The notes beneath the pieces are model-generated. The model saw only the letters and a program-made list of their open reading frames with translations, had not been told where the DNA came from and did not search any database. A program made the translations under genes and the position numbers. From Malus domestica (taxonomy: Eukaryota; Streptophyta; Magnoliopsida; Rosales; Rosaceae), in contig NC_091676.1 in the NCBI RefSeq assembly GCF_042453785.1, positions 441,501 through 505,500 on the forward strand: a stretch of 64,000 nt of DNA, in the 5' to 3' direction. Positions 12,198 through 23,909 of this stretch are shown here, one piece after another (within the stretch, counting starts at the first letter, position 1; each line of letters begins with the position of its first letter).

Positions 12198-15100
12198 AAT
12201 CAAACAAGCGTGCTCGCACCAGATATGGATAGGTGTAAATTGTAGACTGGTGGGTAATAACGCAACGTGAAAAAGTAAGCACATTACGTGACAAAAGCAA
12301 ACAGGTTAGTAATGCCAACTCACCAGCCATTGAGACACTGGGATGTGATGACCGCTTCCTTGCCAACAAATTTTTCTGGAGTCCTCCTGTTCCCCTGCAT
12401 AATTAAGTAGTCACTTTACAAGTCCTACTTGAACCAGAAGACCATGATGGCCAACAGGCAATTTTGATAAGCAATGCAACAAACCCACCTTAATTACCAC
12501 TTTTTCATTCACAGAAAACGGGTACTGCACCCCACGAATCCCATCATCACCAACATCTCCATTTTCCTGCATAGCACAAAATATTATTCAAAACAAATGC
12601 TTGAAACATGGGTGTTGGTACACATAATCTGTTAAACCTTTCCCATGAAGTCCCCGTTAACAAGATATTAAGTTAGTGATGTTTTGATGATGGCTTGCTT
12701 GACTTCAATAGCGTAAATGGACTATGTAACAGAATATCGAGTATTTTTATTACACACCTTGTTTGGTCTTCTTGATGAATCCATTTGATCAACTAATTCT
12801 TTCCGACGCTTTCGGACAGTCGCATTATGAAATAGCCTTCGATCATCCTCATGCTTCACTGCTGCAGCTGCGGCTCTAAGCGCTGTTGAGGAAATGGTTT
12901 TATGTCATTATACAAATCAAAACCACAAGGAATGTATTGCTAATAAAAGTAAAAGGGAATGTAGGTGTAGCTAGATGATCCACAACTGAAAAGTTTAATG
13001 TGTGAATTTGTATGCTTTTAATGTTTCAGAAAGAGCATGAAATAAAATGGAATAAGAACTTATTTAGGAAGCACTAAAAAGAAAAATGGAATGTACCATG
13101 ATTAGGAACCAAAGACCCGGTCTCAATATCTGCACCGCAGAGGGTGCATCTTGTCTGTGATGGAAAAAAAAACAACGTTATGATTCTAGTCCCTTCCAGT
13201 CCAAATCCCTGAGCCACTACAGAGCAATTATAGCAGCATTTCTAATATTCCTTCTAAGAGGATAGCCTACTTACTGTTTCAATGACTCTTCTCAACATGA
13301 GACCACCAAATGAATGCCCACAAGAGACTAACATCGCATCTTCCAGGAATGACCCACTAAAGCATTTATAGATCATGCAGAAAAAGGTGAAAAAGACAAA
13401 ACTTTATCACATAATCGAACTGAACATTATAAGAACAAAAACATGTAAACTTAATGAACAAGTGTACGAATTTCCAAAGAAAGGACTTCTTTCAGAAATA
13501 TGAAAACAGTGAGACTCAATTTAAAAGGCAGGGTATTTGCTATGAAGGTAAGGACTTAAGTTCAGAGACAAATAACAACTTACGATAAGGGATCTGAGAG
13601 AACGCTTCTTAAAGATGGTTCCTTGTTTAAATTGTTTCGAGCTACCTGAAAATTCAAATTCCATAATACAAAAGCTATCAGCCTGGGCCATGCATGGGTT
13701 TAAAGATTAACAATTGCCTTTTTGATTAATCCTGTCAACAGTTTTCTTGAAAGACTCCATCATTATTTGCTTTTTATATGTCATTATATTCTCTTTGGAT
13801 CTCTATGGGCTTGCTGTGCATCAGCTACTTGAAGCTAAAACTTACATAAGTGTTATCAGAACGACTGCCCAATACATCTTCCTCAGCAGAAAGATCATCC
13901 ATAAACTGGCTTACAGATATTGGGACATAGCTGTGGGGAATAACATGACCAGCTGCTGCAACTGGAGAACAATCTAATATAGCGTTACCTTGTGGCATGA
14001 GCCTAAATGCAAGCGATGTCCTATAAACATGAAATGCAATTAGGTTAATTCCAAATGAATTTCTGATAATATGATTGAAATGGTGGATAAATAAAGCACA
14101 GCATGAGAAGGCAACCAGACAACTTGTACCTCCCACCACTACTAATGCCTGAAGAGTAATCGGGAGCAGCTTTATACGGTGCAGCTGGGCGGAGGCCAGC
14201 AGTAGCATGGCTGAGTGCCTTACCTGTAAGTAGTAAAAGATCCCCAGCAGCTGACCCACCATCTGCTAGGTACCAACGACCATTGGGGTCACATACCTGA
14301 ACAAAAAATAGTTTTCACAAGTAATTTTGAGCAATCACGAAGCGAATGATCTTCTTTCAGAAGGGTTTAGAAGACAATTGATACAAATGACAATAAGATG
14401 TAAAGCTCATATATGCAAATAACTAACCAATCTTCTAATACCAGAGAATCAAGTAAAAGAAGGGCACCTGTATACCAGGACTATCTGAGGAAACCAACGT
14501 TAATAATCCCTTCTCAACTTCAGCATTCATTCCTGGCTTCCCTCCCCCAATAGCACCTTTTCCATTTTGCAAGGAAGCATTTGAGTATGTTGCAACCAGA
14601 ATTGACGACGACACCTCATTAGTGGGCAATGGAGTATCGTCAAGCAAATGGTTGAAAACACTGCAAAGCACAGGTGTTACATGAGCAGATACAAAAATGG
14701 TTAGCACGAAATCTAAAAGAAAAGTATAACAAAAGATTAAAGAGCCAACATCACCATCCTTACTCGCTTCGCAAACGAAGATGCCTAGCTACTGCACACA
14801 AAGCCACATGGGCCGCCTTGCCCATGCACCTAAAAATATCCGCCATGCACGGTGGGGATGAGTCCCAATCTTCCAAAGCCCTGCAACAAGTGAAGCTCCT
14901 TAGACTCCCAAATCTCAATTCTCCGAGGACAACGATGCCAAGACAGTTATTGCAAAAGCTCAATTCAACAAGAAACGGACAGATAAATTAGTACACAAAC
15001 AAAGAATCACAATTTAAGCTCATAGCTAAGTGCAATGTAATTAGCAATCACAATGTGAAACTCGAAAAAGGCGAATGCTTTGGCCGGAAAAACACACATT

Positions 15101-15682
15101 GCAACCTGCAGTAATCACCAACACTGCAACACGCCCTAATTCAAATTTCTAACAACGAATTCAAAATTACGCAAAATACCTCCCAGCTCTGTACATGTGA
15201 ACTCCACGGCTTCCTTTCCCAGCACCGAGCTGAGCTCTGCTCCTAAAATACAACCTCGAGGCTTCCAAGCCGCACCGCAGGAGCGCCGTGTCTTCGCTCC
15301 CCAATTCGATGACAGCCGCATTGTGCCTCGTCAGAGACCCCGAGAGCGCCTCCACCGCCCTCACATACGACCCACCGGGTGCCCCGTGGTACGGGGCAAT
15401 ATCTGAGAGCCGGACCCTCGCGAGCTGGCACTGAATTGTCGGCGCAGGCTCGCCGGACGGGTGGGCGGCCGCAATCGGCAGCACGTGGTCGAGAGGAGGC
15501 GGCGGGACAGGAAGAGCATGGCGGTGGAGAGGCGAGGGGTGCTGCTGGGAGTGTGTAGGGGTTGCCGTGGGTGATCTAATGGCGGTGGGGGTGGTGGTGG
15601 TGGTGGAGGAAGGGGGAGTAGTGATTGAGTGCGACGGAGGTGCTGCAGAAGTCTGCTGCTGCATCATGATCACAACCATCAA
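11967..15682 (-). CDS. U-box E3 ubiquitin ligase, PUB62/63-like
   Basis: Eleven exons on the minus strand, listed in reverse order of transcription: 11967-12036, 12324-12394, 12489-12566, 12758-12882, 13097-13154, 13275-13356, 13584-13645, 13846-14020, 14130-14296, 14468-14660, 15180-15682. They sum to 1584 nt (527 aa). The N-terminus is Ser/Thr/Pro-rich and low in complexity, followed by a conserved block (SGEPAPTIQCQLARVRLSDI, then VRAVEALSGSLTRHNAAVIE) that recalls plant PUB62/63 proteins. The U-box lies at about residues 347-425 (SVLSDPLSGSFLEDAMLVSC, GHSFGGLMLRRVIE, RCTLCGADIETGSLVPNHAL). The protein ends in a basic stretch and QYRSLRKM. U-box proteins transfer ubiquitin from an E2 to a target; no substrate can be named. 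The start at 15682 is the first ATG; two internal ATGs follow within seven codons. Confidence 0.88.
12166..12195. repeat. (CA)n microsatellite
   Basis: About 15 CA units in the last intron of the U-box gene. Confidence 0.95.
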
Positions 15683-16760
15683 TCATTCTGAAGCAGCTTG
15701 ATGTTTGCTAGCTATCAATGAAGTGGCTTCAAATTTCCTTATTTTCTAATTTTTTTGGTTAATTTCTGAAAATCATTTTTCACTTTCTAGGAAAGTTAAA
15801 AAAAATCTGAAGTGTGAGTGACTGGTTTTTTATTTATTCTTTATTTATAATCAACAAAACAACCCCATGGAAGAAAAAAGCGGAGTTTTAGTTTAGGTTT
15901 AGGGTTTTTGCTGGAGAATACAACTCCAAGGACCGTGACAAGAATCTGCGAGGAAGGAGGAAGCTCTTTCTCTTGTCATTGATGCTTTAAAGGCATTGTT
16001 CATTTTAAAAGTTAAGCAACTTGCCATGGTTTATTTATTTATTTTTCGAAATAGGACAACCGGCGGTGAAGCTACGACGACAGTTCATTTTTTCAAAAAC
16101 CAAAAAGACTTGTAGAGCTAATTCAATCTTCATAGGATTCATCAACGTCAATAATCTAAGACGATTTACATAAAATATAGGTCTGAAATTCCCTCCAACT
16201 AACGATTGTCCATTCTTTCAGATGCCGAAAAGATTCAAACGCATTTCAAATTTTCTTGACCATCATTGTGTGATTCACTAGCCAAGAACCTAGAACGATC
16301 TACGTGAATACAGATCTAAAATTCGTGGTTAATCCTTTAAAAGGTACTATCGTCAGGTAATTATTAGTCATATAGAGAATTTGATTTTCCTTTTGAGCCA
16401 GCCAGCATTAAATAATCAAATAACGCGTATCTAATATTTATACTGTCACTTAGTGTTACGGTCTAGTTGTATATCTATTCACTTGTGCGTGAGAGGTCTT
16501 AAAGTTCGATTTTTGCAAAGACGAATTTGAACCATATTATTATGATAAGCTCACTCCCTCGTCTCCTAAATGTAGATAATATCGTTTGTTAAAAAAACAA
16601 TATTTATATTGAACATTTGTGTCGGTCCTCAAACAAGTCTCTCAGACTGACGTATTTGTGCTATATAGCTAATTAATCTAGCAGCTCTGAGCTTTTATAT
16701 GCTGCATAAATATGCAAACGAGTGTACAATTTGCTTTCAACTCCAAACTCTTGCCCAAAT
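15683..16760. other. Spacer between U-box gene start and DUF3067 gene end
   Basis: This holds the U-box gene promoter side (15683 to about 15900, no clear motif seen), a diverged dispersed repeat (16045-16320, related to 3794-3890) and a SINE-like element at 16455-16598. No gene-like ORF. Confidence 0.6.
16455..16598 (+). mobile_element. SINE-like element, copy 1
   Basis: About 145 bp with an A-box-like GGTCTAGTTGTA, a B-box-like AAGTTCGATTTTTGC, the tail TGTAGATAATATCGTTTGTT and a short A-run. The second copy at 62570-62724 shares this order and the same tail. Its polymerase III promoter layout suggests a tRNA-derived SINE. Confidence 0.6.
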
Positions 16761-17948
16761 TTACTTGTAAATCCATTCATTTGCACGCCCTCCAGACTCG
16801 TCCATGTCTATGAAAATGCTAACTGCCTGCACAAAAATCACTCCAACAAATTACTCATAAACATTGGTTTTACTTGCAGATGATCGGATGGGATGGGATG
16901 ATGTTATAGTACCTTTCCTATCCGAGGCCTCTCTTTCACCGTTGCTAGGCTGTTTCGGATATGAGACACAGCTCCCCAGCATTTCAACGTGTTTGCAACG
17001 TCGTCGAGCCTCAACAGATACTCTTCTTCCGTCAGTGGAAACGATCTCTGAAGGAAATTTTGGATTCGGATTAGCTCAATTCGTGTTTCGCGATGATCTG
17101 TTGCTTGTTCCAACAAGAAATAAGTTTTTCAAATTTGTTGAGTAAGAATTTGGATACCTGCTCCATATACTTCCACATGACATTCAAAGCAAGGAGATTT
17201 CTTCCAAGGAACTCCTACGTTGGGCAAATGCACAAGTTAAAACAGTTTTCTGATCAACCCCAATTACGATATCATCAGGATGCAGAACGGAAATCATCCT
17301 TGATCAAAGTCTCAAGGGAATTCCAACTCATATGTGCAACTGTGCAAGTTATCGCAATTAACATATTAACTTAACCAAAGTTGAATCCAACGAGGAATTC
17401 CGCCTGTATAACATACCTTCTTGATGAGTTGAACGTCATAGGACCTGCCGTACTTGTTCCTAATAAGAGTTGCGAGGTCTATCCCGCTAAACGCGGAATC
17501 ATCTCTACCAACCAGTCTTTCAAGATTCTCTCTCAGCATTTCATTATTATCCACCTGAAGTAATAATACACACACATTAAGCTCAAGATTAAGTCGAATA
17601 GACTGAGACGAACACATTAGACCACGACGCAATTTGTCAGCAGTGTGTTCACAAATACGGCAGCAGAAAGCTTACCCCTCCGGTTTCTTTTGCATCACTT
17701 GTATCTTCCGAGTCATCTGGATTTATGTCGTTGCCATCATCTGTTGTACTCGAAAAGATGGGCCTATGTCTCCGATTACTTTGATGACGAATGTGGCAAT
17801 TACCGGTGGAAAAACCCAATCCTCTTGAAGGGAAGTATGAACCATTACATCCCGGGAACAAAACCTTGTTGAATCCTTTTCCTACGTTAACAGTCTCCTG
17901 AACTCCAAACGACCAATTACAACGGTGACTTGAAATTATGCTCGTCAT
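16761..17948 (-). CDS. DUF3067 family protein, probably chloroplast
   Basis: Five exons on the minus strand: 16761-16826, 16913-17047, 17158-17214, 17417-17554, 17676-17948 (669 nt, 222 aa). The first 90 residues are rich in Ser, Arg and Gly with few acids at the start, like a plastid transit peptide, and end in an acidic stretch. The conserved part begins at about residue 92: LIRNKYGRSYDVQLIKK, EFLGRNLLALNVMWKYMEQ, RSFPLTEEEYLLRLDDVANT, LKCWGAVSHIRNSLATVKER, then a short tail ending GGRANEWIYK. This is DUF3067, a family I know from cyanobacteria and plastid-bearing eukaryotes. Its biochemical function is not known to me. The cyanobacterial spread supports a plastid role. Confidence 0.88.
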
Positions 17949-19260
17949 GTCCTGAAAAATGCAGTCTCATCCGTATCAACTACAAAATTTCTCTAGCATC
18001 CCAAGAACAAGAATTACCCTTAGTAACATATATACACATCCCAAACGCTTTCTTTGAAGAAAAAATGCAAACTGGATAATTACAAGAACAAGAATTCAGA
18101 ACCATGCTTGCTGATTCAGGATTCAATAGTTTAATCTGCGGGGAGGGGGATTCAAACTTCGGGTGGAGGGACGTGCACGCTTCCTAACCAACTGGCTTAA
18201 CCCGCGTCTAGCAACGACAGATTCATGATTCAATATAATGATTCTAGCTTAACCATTCATTCAAACACGACCAGAAATTAAATTTGGAAAAAATACAAGA
18301 ACAAAAACAATACCGTTATCAATTAAACCGCAGAAATCCAGCATGTAATATAAAAATCCAACCTGGTAGTGGAGCAAATCAAACGGGAATAGAAACGGTA
18401 TCTGAGTCGAATGCTTCGTTTCGGATATGGCAATAATTTAGTGGTGATTCTGCAACTGATACTCTACTCATCGGCTGCTCACAACTCAGAATTGTACGTA
18501 AATTAGCCAAATTAATCAGGACCGTTGCCTTTTGCTACTTAAGAGCAGCAGTTGTCTCGTGGCTGACAAAGAAAGCCCTTTGCTTCACGAGTGGTGGCTT
18601 GTGTTGACCATTGGTGAGCTTGTGGCCAATCACAACTAGTCACGTGGATGACAGAAAATCCAAGTCTGTCAAGTTTTGTTGGGCATATGGGATGTGTTTC
18701 TGGAGCCACCAGAAGTGTGGATAGGGCGTGTAGAATTTGCCAACCGTGACTGCAAGGACTCAACCTATACTATGCACGCAACGTTACCGTGAAATTTCGG
18801 ACCAATAATATAAAGTCACATGACGATTGATTTGGGACACCGTCACCTTGACGCCATCATTTTTTATTGCAATACTAACGACTCGTTTTAAACGATAAAA
18901 TATTGGAATTAGAAAATGAAATTTAGGATACGTAATTACGTAGGAGAAATGAAGGAAGTGCCATTTGTTTCGTACAAGTACAACATAACTGAAGGGAAAG
19001 GAATTCTCTGTTACCACGAAAGAGCAGACATTCAAAAGAGCACAAAATAATCGACTATGTCGGACAAAACGAATAGCGTAGGGGGCAACACTACTCAGAT
19101 AGTGAGTGAGAAACTTAGAACTACCAAAAGGTTTCTCTATTCTGTACAACTCGACTAACATATCAACGTCTGAAGAAGTCCCAAAGGTAGTCATGCATGA
19201 ACTTCATAGACAAAATAAGTTACAAATACGTGCTGCTCGCTGCTGAGATTCTTTTGTAAA
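17949..19260. other. Upstream region of DUF3067 gene and 3' side of UNG
   Basis: Contains a SINE-like head at 18118-18235 and a CACGTG core at about 18642-18648 (TCACGTGG), some 700 bp upstream of the DUF3067 start codon. That core could be a G-box, common in light-regulated plant promoters, but it is unproven here. The two minus-strand ORFs in this stretch (18539-18763 and 18784-19194) have no recognisable domain and are not called as genes. Confidence 0.5.
18118..18235 (-). mobile_element. tRNA-derived SINE fragment
   Basis: On the minus strand it reads GGGTTAAGCCAGTTGGTTAG (A-box-like) and, about 30 bp on, GAAGTTTGAATCCCCC (B-box-like), the layout of a tRNA-related SINE head. The 3' boundary is unclear and no poly-A tail is evident, so it is probably truncated. 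Confidence 0.5.
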
Positions 19261-21765
19261 TCAAAGTTGCCAGTCTATGGGAGGAATGCCCATCTCCTCC
19301 AGAAGCTGGTTCGTGCGAGAAAAATGCCTGTTCACATCATGATGAGCAAATTATCTGTTACCATTTAGTTTTACTTGACGTAATAACATACAATTATATT
19401 TCCAGACATGTAACCATCCATGAGTATAAAAAGAAAAAACAAACCCATGGAGTTATACCCGGTATTGCGCTTGCAAGTTGCACACAAGGTGAAAATTTTG
19501 CTTAAGTAGAGCAAAGAAAACCCAGGATAATGCAGTACCGGTTATAACAGCCGGTCCCGAACTTTTTAACAAACTAATTATAAGCTTATCGCCATCCTTA
19601 CTTTATTTGGATAGAAATGGCAGAGTGGGAACCAAATATTATGGAGTTAAACCGACCTGCAGCCAAAGAAGCCCCTGTTTGCTGACAAACCAGAAGGATG
19701 TGCCGCTTTGAGAATGTGATGCTTTGACTCATCAATCAACCTGTATTAGAATATATTCTCCAATCAATTTTAAAGTATAAACCCCTAAATTCTTCTCAAC
19801 CCATTTAGCCAATAATATATTCCAAGTTAAAGATCCTGATTACCCAAGGTTGTGTTTTTTATTGTTTTGTTGGGGCTACAAGTGAGTACGAGTATTGAGA
19901 TTTACGACTGCTAAAATTTTTACAACTAGATGTAAATCAGAATATCTTTACAACTTGCTAAACGGAACAGCCACCAATTTAATCAGTGTCAGTTATTTGC
20001 AGGATTTCACACAATATGAAATCAAGTTCATACCTGTAATGACTCAATGTAATTAACTGACTGATATCCCACACAATTTTACTGTTGAACAAGTGATAAA
20101 AATTTCCCAAAAGTTGTTTTACGATTGAAAGAGTATGATGTATGAAGCAACGTTAGGCCCTCTGTTAAATACAAATAGCACACTGCAAATTGGAATAACT
20201 TAAACATGGCCGAGGATGAAAAACAACTCAACGTTACAAATTAACGGACCTGATTTTCTGCTGAGCAGAGTTTCCCCACAAAAGAAAAACAACTCCGTCC
20301 CTCTTTTGTGAAATTGTTTTGATAACAGCATCGGTAAATTGCTCCCATCCCTTCTTTGCATGAGAGTTAGCCTGATGATTCCTAACTGAATATGAAATGG
20401 AAACCGGAAAGGTCACAAGATGGGTGAAAATGGTAGCGACAAGTATCAAAAGCCATTGGCATTTTCTGAACCAATATACTTTAGAACATTATAGAACAGA
20501 ACTAACAAGATTACCGCTTTAGTTGTAAAATGGAAGACGAGCATCATAAGAAGTATGCTGAAGAAAAGTGAGAAAAATGTTGAACATGTGAGACTCACCA
20601 GTGAGAACAGCATTGAGCAAGAGAACACCCTACAAAACAGAATCAATTTGAAAAATGAACGTCAGTCAATATTCACAAATCACATAAAAGAAGCTAAATC
20701 AAGCAGAAGCCAGACTTGGTTTGCACAAAAAAGTTTTCCTATGTTTCGTATATGCTTCTACAATTCAAAAGCACTTCATGAAGAAGCACCTCTAACTCTA
20801 AGAAGCAGTTCCAAGTGCTTTTACATGAAGCAATTCTAGCAAAAGTGATTTTTAGAAATGAATAGAAGTGTACCTGAACAGCCCATTTTTCAAGATTGCC
20901 ATGAGATGGAATTGAACAGCCAAGATCTTTGTTCAGTTCCTTGAATATATTAACCAGACTTGAGGGGACCTTGACACCCTCAGGAACAGAGAAAGAGAGA
21001 CCCATGGCTTGACCCGGACCGTGATACGGGTCCTGACCCAGGATGACAGCCTTGACCCTGTCGAAAGAGGTGGAGTTGAGGGCGTTGAAGATCAAGTGAG
21101 TGGGCGGATATATGGGAACGCCCCCGCAGAGCTCACTCTCAACGAACTTGGAGAGGGTCTTGGCGTAGGGTTTCTGAAGCTCCGACGGCAACGCTTCCAG
21201 CCACGTCTCCTCCACCAACAGCTCCTCCAGTTTCACTCCTTCGCCTACTTAGTAATTACCCGGACCCAAAATTAACAGTACGAAATCTGCAGAAAGTAAT
21301 TAATTTGGTAAAATTTGATTTAATTAATTAAATACCTTTGGACTTGGAATGGGAGACTCTGTTGGAACAGGTGGAGAGGTTGCGTCTGGCTTTGGCGAGC
21401 AGCTTTTGGAATTCGATGCGTGACTTCTGCTGGGCGGTGAGGTCTGTGGAGGCGGCGGAGGAGTCATTGTTGGTGGTAGACGAGAGTGAGTGGCCGGCAC
21501 TGGCGGTGGAATCGGATTTGAAGCGTTTGGCAGAGGGAGCGGTGGCGGGTGGGAAGAGATCGAATAGGGTTTTGTTTTTCTTGGCGGCGGTCTTCGATGT
21601 TGAACCCATTTTTCTCTCCTTTTCCGACGGAATGCCGCTAGTGCTCAGACGACGAGAGTGATATGCTTTGTGTATTGGCGCCAACGCTCGTATTGTGCTT
21701 TTTGAATTGGCGGGAAGATTACAGACGCCGGGGAAAATGATCGAGCTCATTCTTTTTCTCGTCAA
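19261..21765 (-). CDS. UNG: Uracil-DNA glycosylase, family 1
   Basis: Six exons on the minus strand: 19261-19327, 19657-19740, 20250-20385, 20599-20629, 20874-21244, 21336-21765 (1119 nt, 372 aa). One exon is only 31 nt. The enzyme removes uracil from DNA to start base-excision repair. The active-site motif GQDPYH is at residues 213-218 (water-activating Asp215). The second motif reads [17 protein letters not shown] from His337, and the uracil-binding region is [14 protein letters not shown]. The C-terminus is the expected [16 protein letters not shown]. Residues 1-143 are a basic, Ser/Thr-rich leader, likely for organelle targeting, with a PCNA-motif-like TLFDLFPP. In-frame ATGs at 21750 and 21609 ([11 protein letters not shown]) could give a shorter nuclear form. 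The long start at 21765 is a choice. Confidence 0.93.
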
Positions 21766-21883
21766 ATATCAACCTTTCTCATTCCCATATCTCGTCGTAA
21801 ACGAGGAAAACAATCAATACTCAAAGTCAAAAATAGCTATTCAAACCTCCAGTTATACTTTTCATGTATCCTTATTAATTTTT

Positions 21884-22769
21884 GGCTAAATAGCCAAAAT
21901 AATCTTTGAGATATGCATAACTCATTATTTTGGTCTCTAACATTTCAAATCGATAAAAGTGGTATTTGAGATTGTCCAGCATCCATCATTTTGGTTATTC
22001 CGTTAAAAACTCGGTTAAGTATCCCAGAGCTCTTGGTCGAAAGTTTGGACAATTTTCAAAGGTTCGTAACTTAATCGTTTCTTAACCAAATTCGACCTAT
22101 AATATATCAAGATGAAGATATGAAAGTCTAGAATAAAATTATACCTATTTGGAAGCCCAATGTCTGCCAGAGATAGTCGGAAAATAGCCTCAAAGTTGAC
22201 TGTTCAGAAGGAAAACTTGAAAACTCGCCGGAAACTGGGTAAACTTTAAACGTTTATAACTTCTTCAATACTCAACGAAATCAAGTGATTCAAAAGAAAA
22301 AATCATACTTCTCCATGAGAAGAAGAGAATGATACATTTTTAGACGGCTAACTCGCATTGGTTTGTCCGGAAAACAGCTTGAAAGTAGTTGTCTTGGTCT
22401 CGAGTTAGCCACTTTCGAGCAGTTTTTCGGCCAAACCACGACAATTTAGCCGTCTACAAAGATACCATTCTCTTTGACTCGTCAAGAAGTATGATTTTCA
22501 TTTTTGAATCACTTGATTTTGTTGAGTATTGAAGAAGTTATGAACGTTTAAAGTTTACCCAGTTTCCGACGAGTTTTCCAATTTTTCCTCGGACTAGTCA
22601 ACTTTGAGGCTATTTATCGGCCATCTTCGGCAGCCATTAGGCTTCCAAATAGGTATAATCTTATTCTACACTTTCCTATCTCCATTTTGATATATTATGG
22701 GGTGAATTTGGTTAAGAAACCAAAGTGATGAGTTATGCAAATCTCATGGACCATTTTGGCTATTTAGCC
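21884..22769. mobile_element. 886-bp hairpin (fold-back) element, Mutator-like TSD
   Basis: The ends are inverted: GGCTAAATAGCCAAAATAAT at the left and ...ATTTTGGCTATTTAGCC at the right. Almost the entire element is two inverted arms of about 400 bp around a small centre near 22360-22400. A perfect 9-bp direct repeat TTAATTTTT lies at 21875-21883 and 22770-22778, the target-duplication size expected of Mutator-like elements. The inner part of each arm (for example 22440-22560) resembles parts of the solo LTR at 9480-9790, such as GAATCACTTGATTT.GTTGAG and GGCCAAACCACG. No coding capacity. It lies just upstream of UNG. Confidence 0.85.
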
Positions 22770-22904
22770 TTAATTTTTTACTACTAATCTTCTTTATTCA
22801 TTCAATCCGACGGTTAAAATTTGAAGGAAGCTATGATAGAAAAAATAGAAGGTCTAAACAAAAACGACACTTGAGAACTGATCACGTTACGAAGAGGCAA
22901 ATGT

Positions 22905-23060
22905 ACATTTGGCTGCAGGTCGGTCCGTGAAACACAAAGCTGATGGCTCCATCGAGAGGGCTTGTATTGTGGCGAAAGGTTTCACACAAACCTATAGCAT
23001 CGATTATCTCGAGAAATTTGCTATTGTGGCCAAACTGAACTCAATTCCATACAAGTCATT
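22905..23060 (+). mobile_element. Ty1/copia reverse-transcriptase scrap
   Basis: A short stretch translates to peptides typical of the copia reverse transcriptase N-terminal part (KHKADGSIER, VAKGFTQTYSIDYLEKFA, VAKLNS). No LTRs, gag or integrase are seen nearby. It is an old, heavily reduced fossil of a Ty1/copia element. Confidence 0.75.
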
Positions 23061-23909
23061 CTATCAATTGCAGCTAACAGATCTTGGCCCCCGCATCAAC
23101 TCCATGCCAAAAGGAAAAGCTTGCAGGTGAAAAATGGGGACGTGAAAAGTAAAAATATATGTAAATAACACTATCATATTGAAATATCTTTTAAAAAATC
23201 AGCGACTGAATATCCGTAAACGGATACAGCTTGGCTTCTTATCATTCCTCCTTTTGTTTCACCTTACAAACAGCATAATCGTCAGAGTCAATATGTTGAC
23301 ACATGAATTTCTAAATGGTCTCCAAATCATGTACACTGCTAGGTCTATGATATCCTCATCTGGTTATTTGTCAAAAGAAAAGATTGCTCTTTGTTTCCCT
23401 TCAATTTTCATGCATGAGGTCACCGCGCTCGTGTTACACGAACGAAGCAACAAGCGGAACGCTATCTTCCGATCCGATGTGCTGCAACCTGGAGGTCAAT
23501 CCAATACGATGATACCAGTACCACTAGATGGGCAAATCCCCAAAACTGGAACCCAACCACAAGTCTGCACTTCCATAATCTTCATGAAACTCCCTTGTTT
23601 CTTTTTTTTGATAGTTCCCTGCAATGACCAAGAAATCTTTAACAGAAAGCAAAATCTTCCAAATGTGAGACAATAACATTAATTACGCAAGCTCTCCCGT
23701 GTATGTTGAGTTGTTGAACCATGCATCGTAGCCATGACATTGGATGTGTTCTTTGCTTTAACTTTGCAAGCTCTCCCATATATTACGCAAACATTAATGC
23801 AAAAATGCAAGAGAGGGAGGAATGGATAGCAGAAGCACCACCTGATACTTGGCACCATGAGAGTTCACGAAATAAGGAGACAGCACTCCATTTGCCTGCC
23901 AGATTCTCA
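23061..23909. other. Spacer 3' of XRCC2
   Basis: Non-coding sequence between the copia scrap and the XRCC2 stop codon. The 165-aa ORF at 23179-23676 (+) has no recognisable domain and is opposite the likely XRCC2 3' UTR region. I see nothing else definite. Confidence 0.45.

Noticed and set aside
11932-12270. 112-aa plus-strand ORF
   Set aside because: Antisense to the last U-box exon and intron; its His/Thr run comes from the CA microsatellite.
15197-15431. Plus and minus shadow ORFs over the first U-box exon
   Set aside because: High GC makes several frames open; only the 15180-15682 frame splices into the U-box exons.
18539-18763. 74-aa minus-strand ORF upstream of the DUF3067 gene
   Set aside because: No recognisable domain and no link by splice sites to either neighbour; probably promoter or UTR sequence.
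18784-19194. 136-aa minus-strand ORF
   Set aside because: No domain, mixed hydrophobic composition, lies just beyond the UNG stop codon; more likely 3' flank.
23179-23676. 165-aa plus-strand ORF
   Set aside because: No recognisable domain, close to a retroelement scrap and opposite the XRCC2 3' side.
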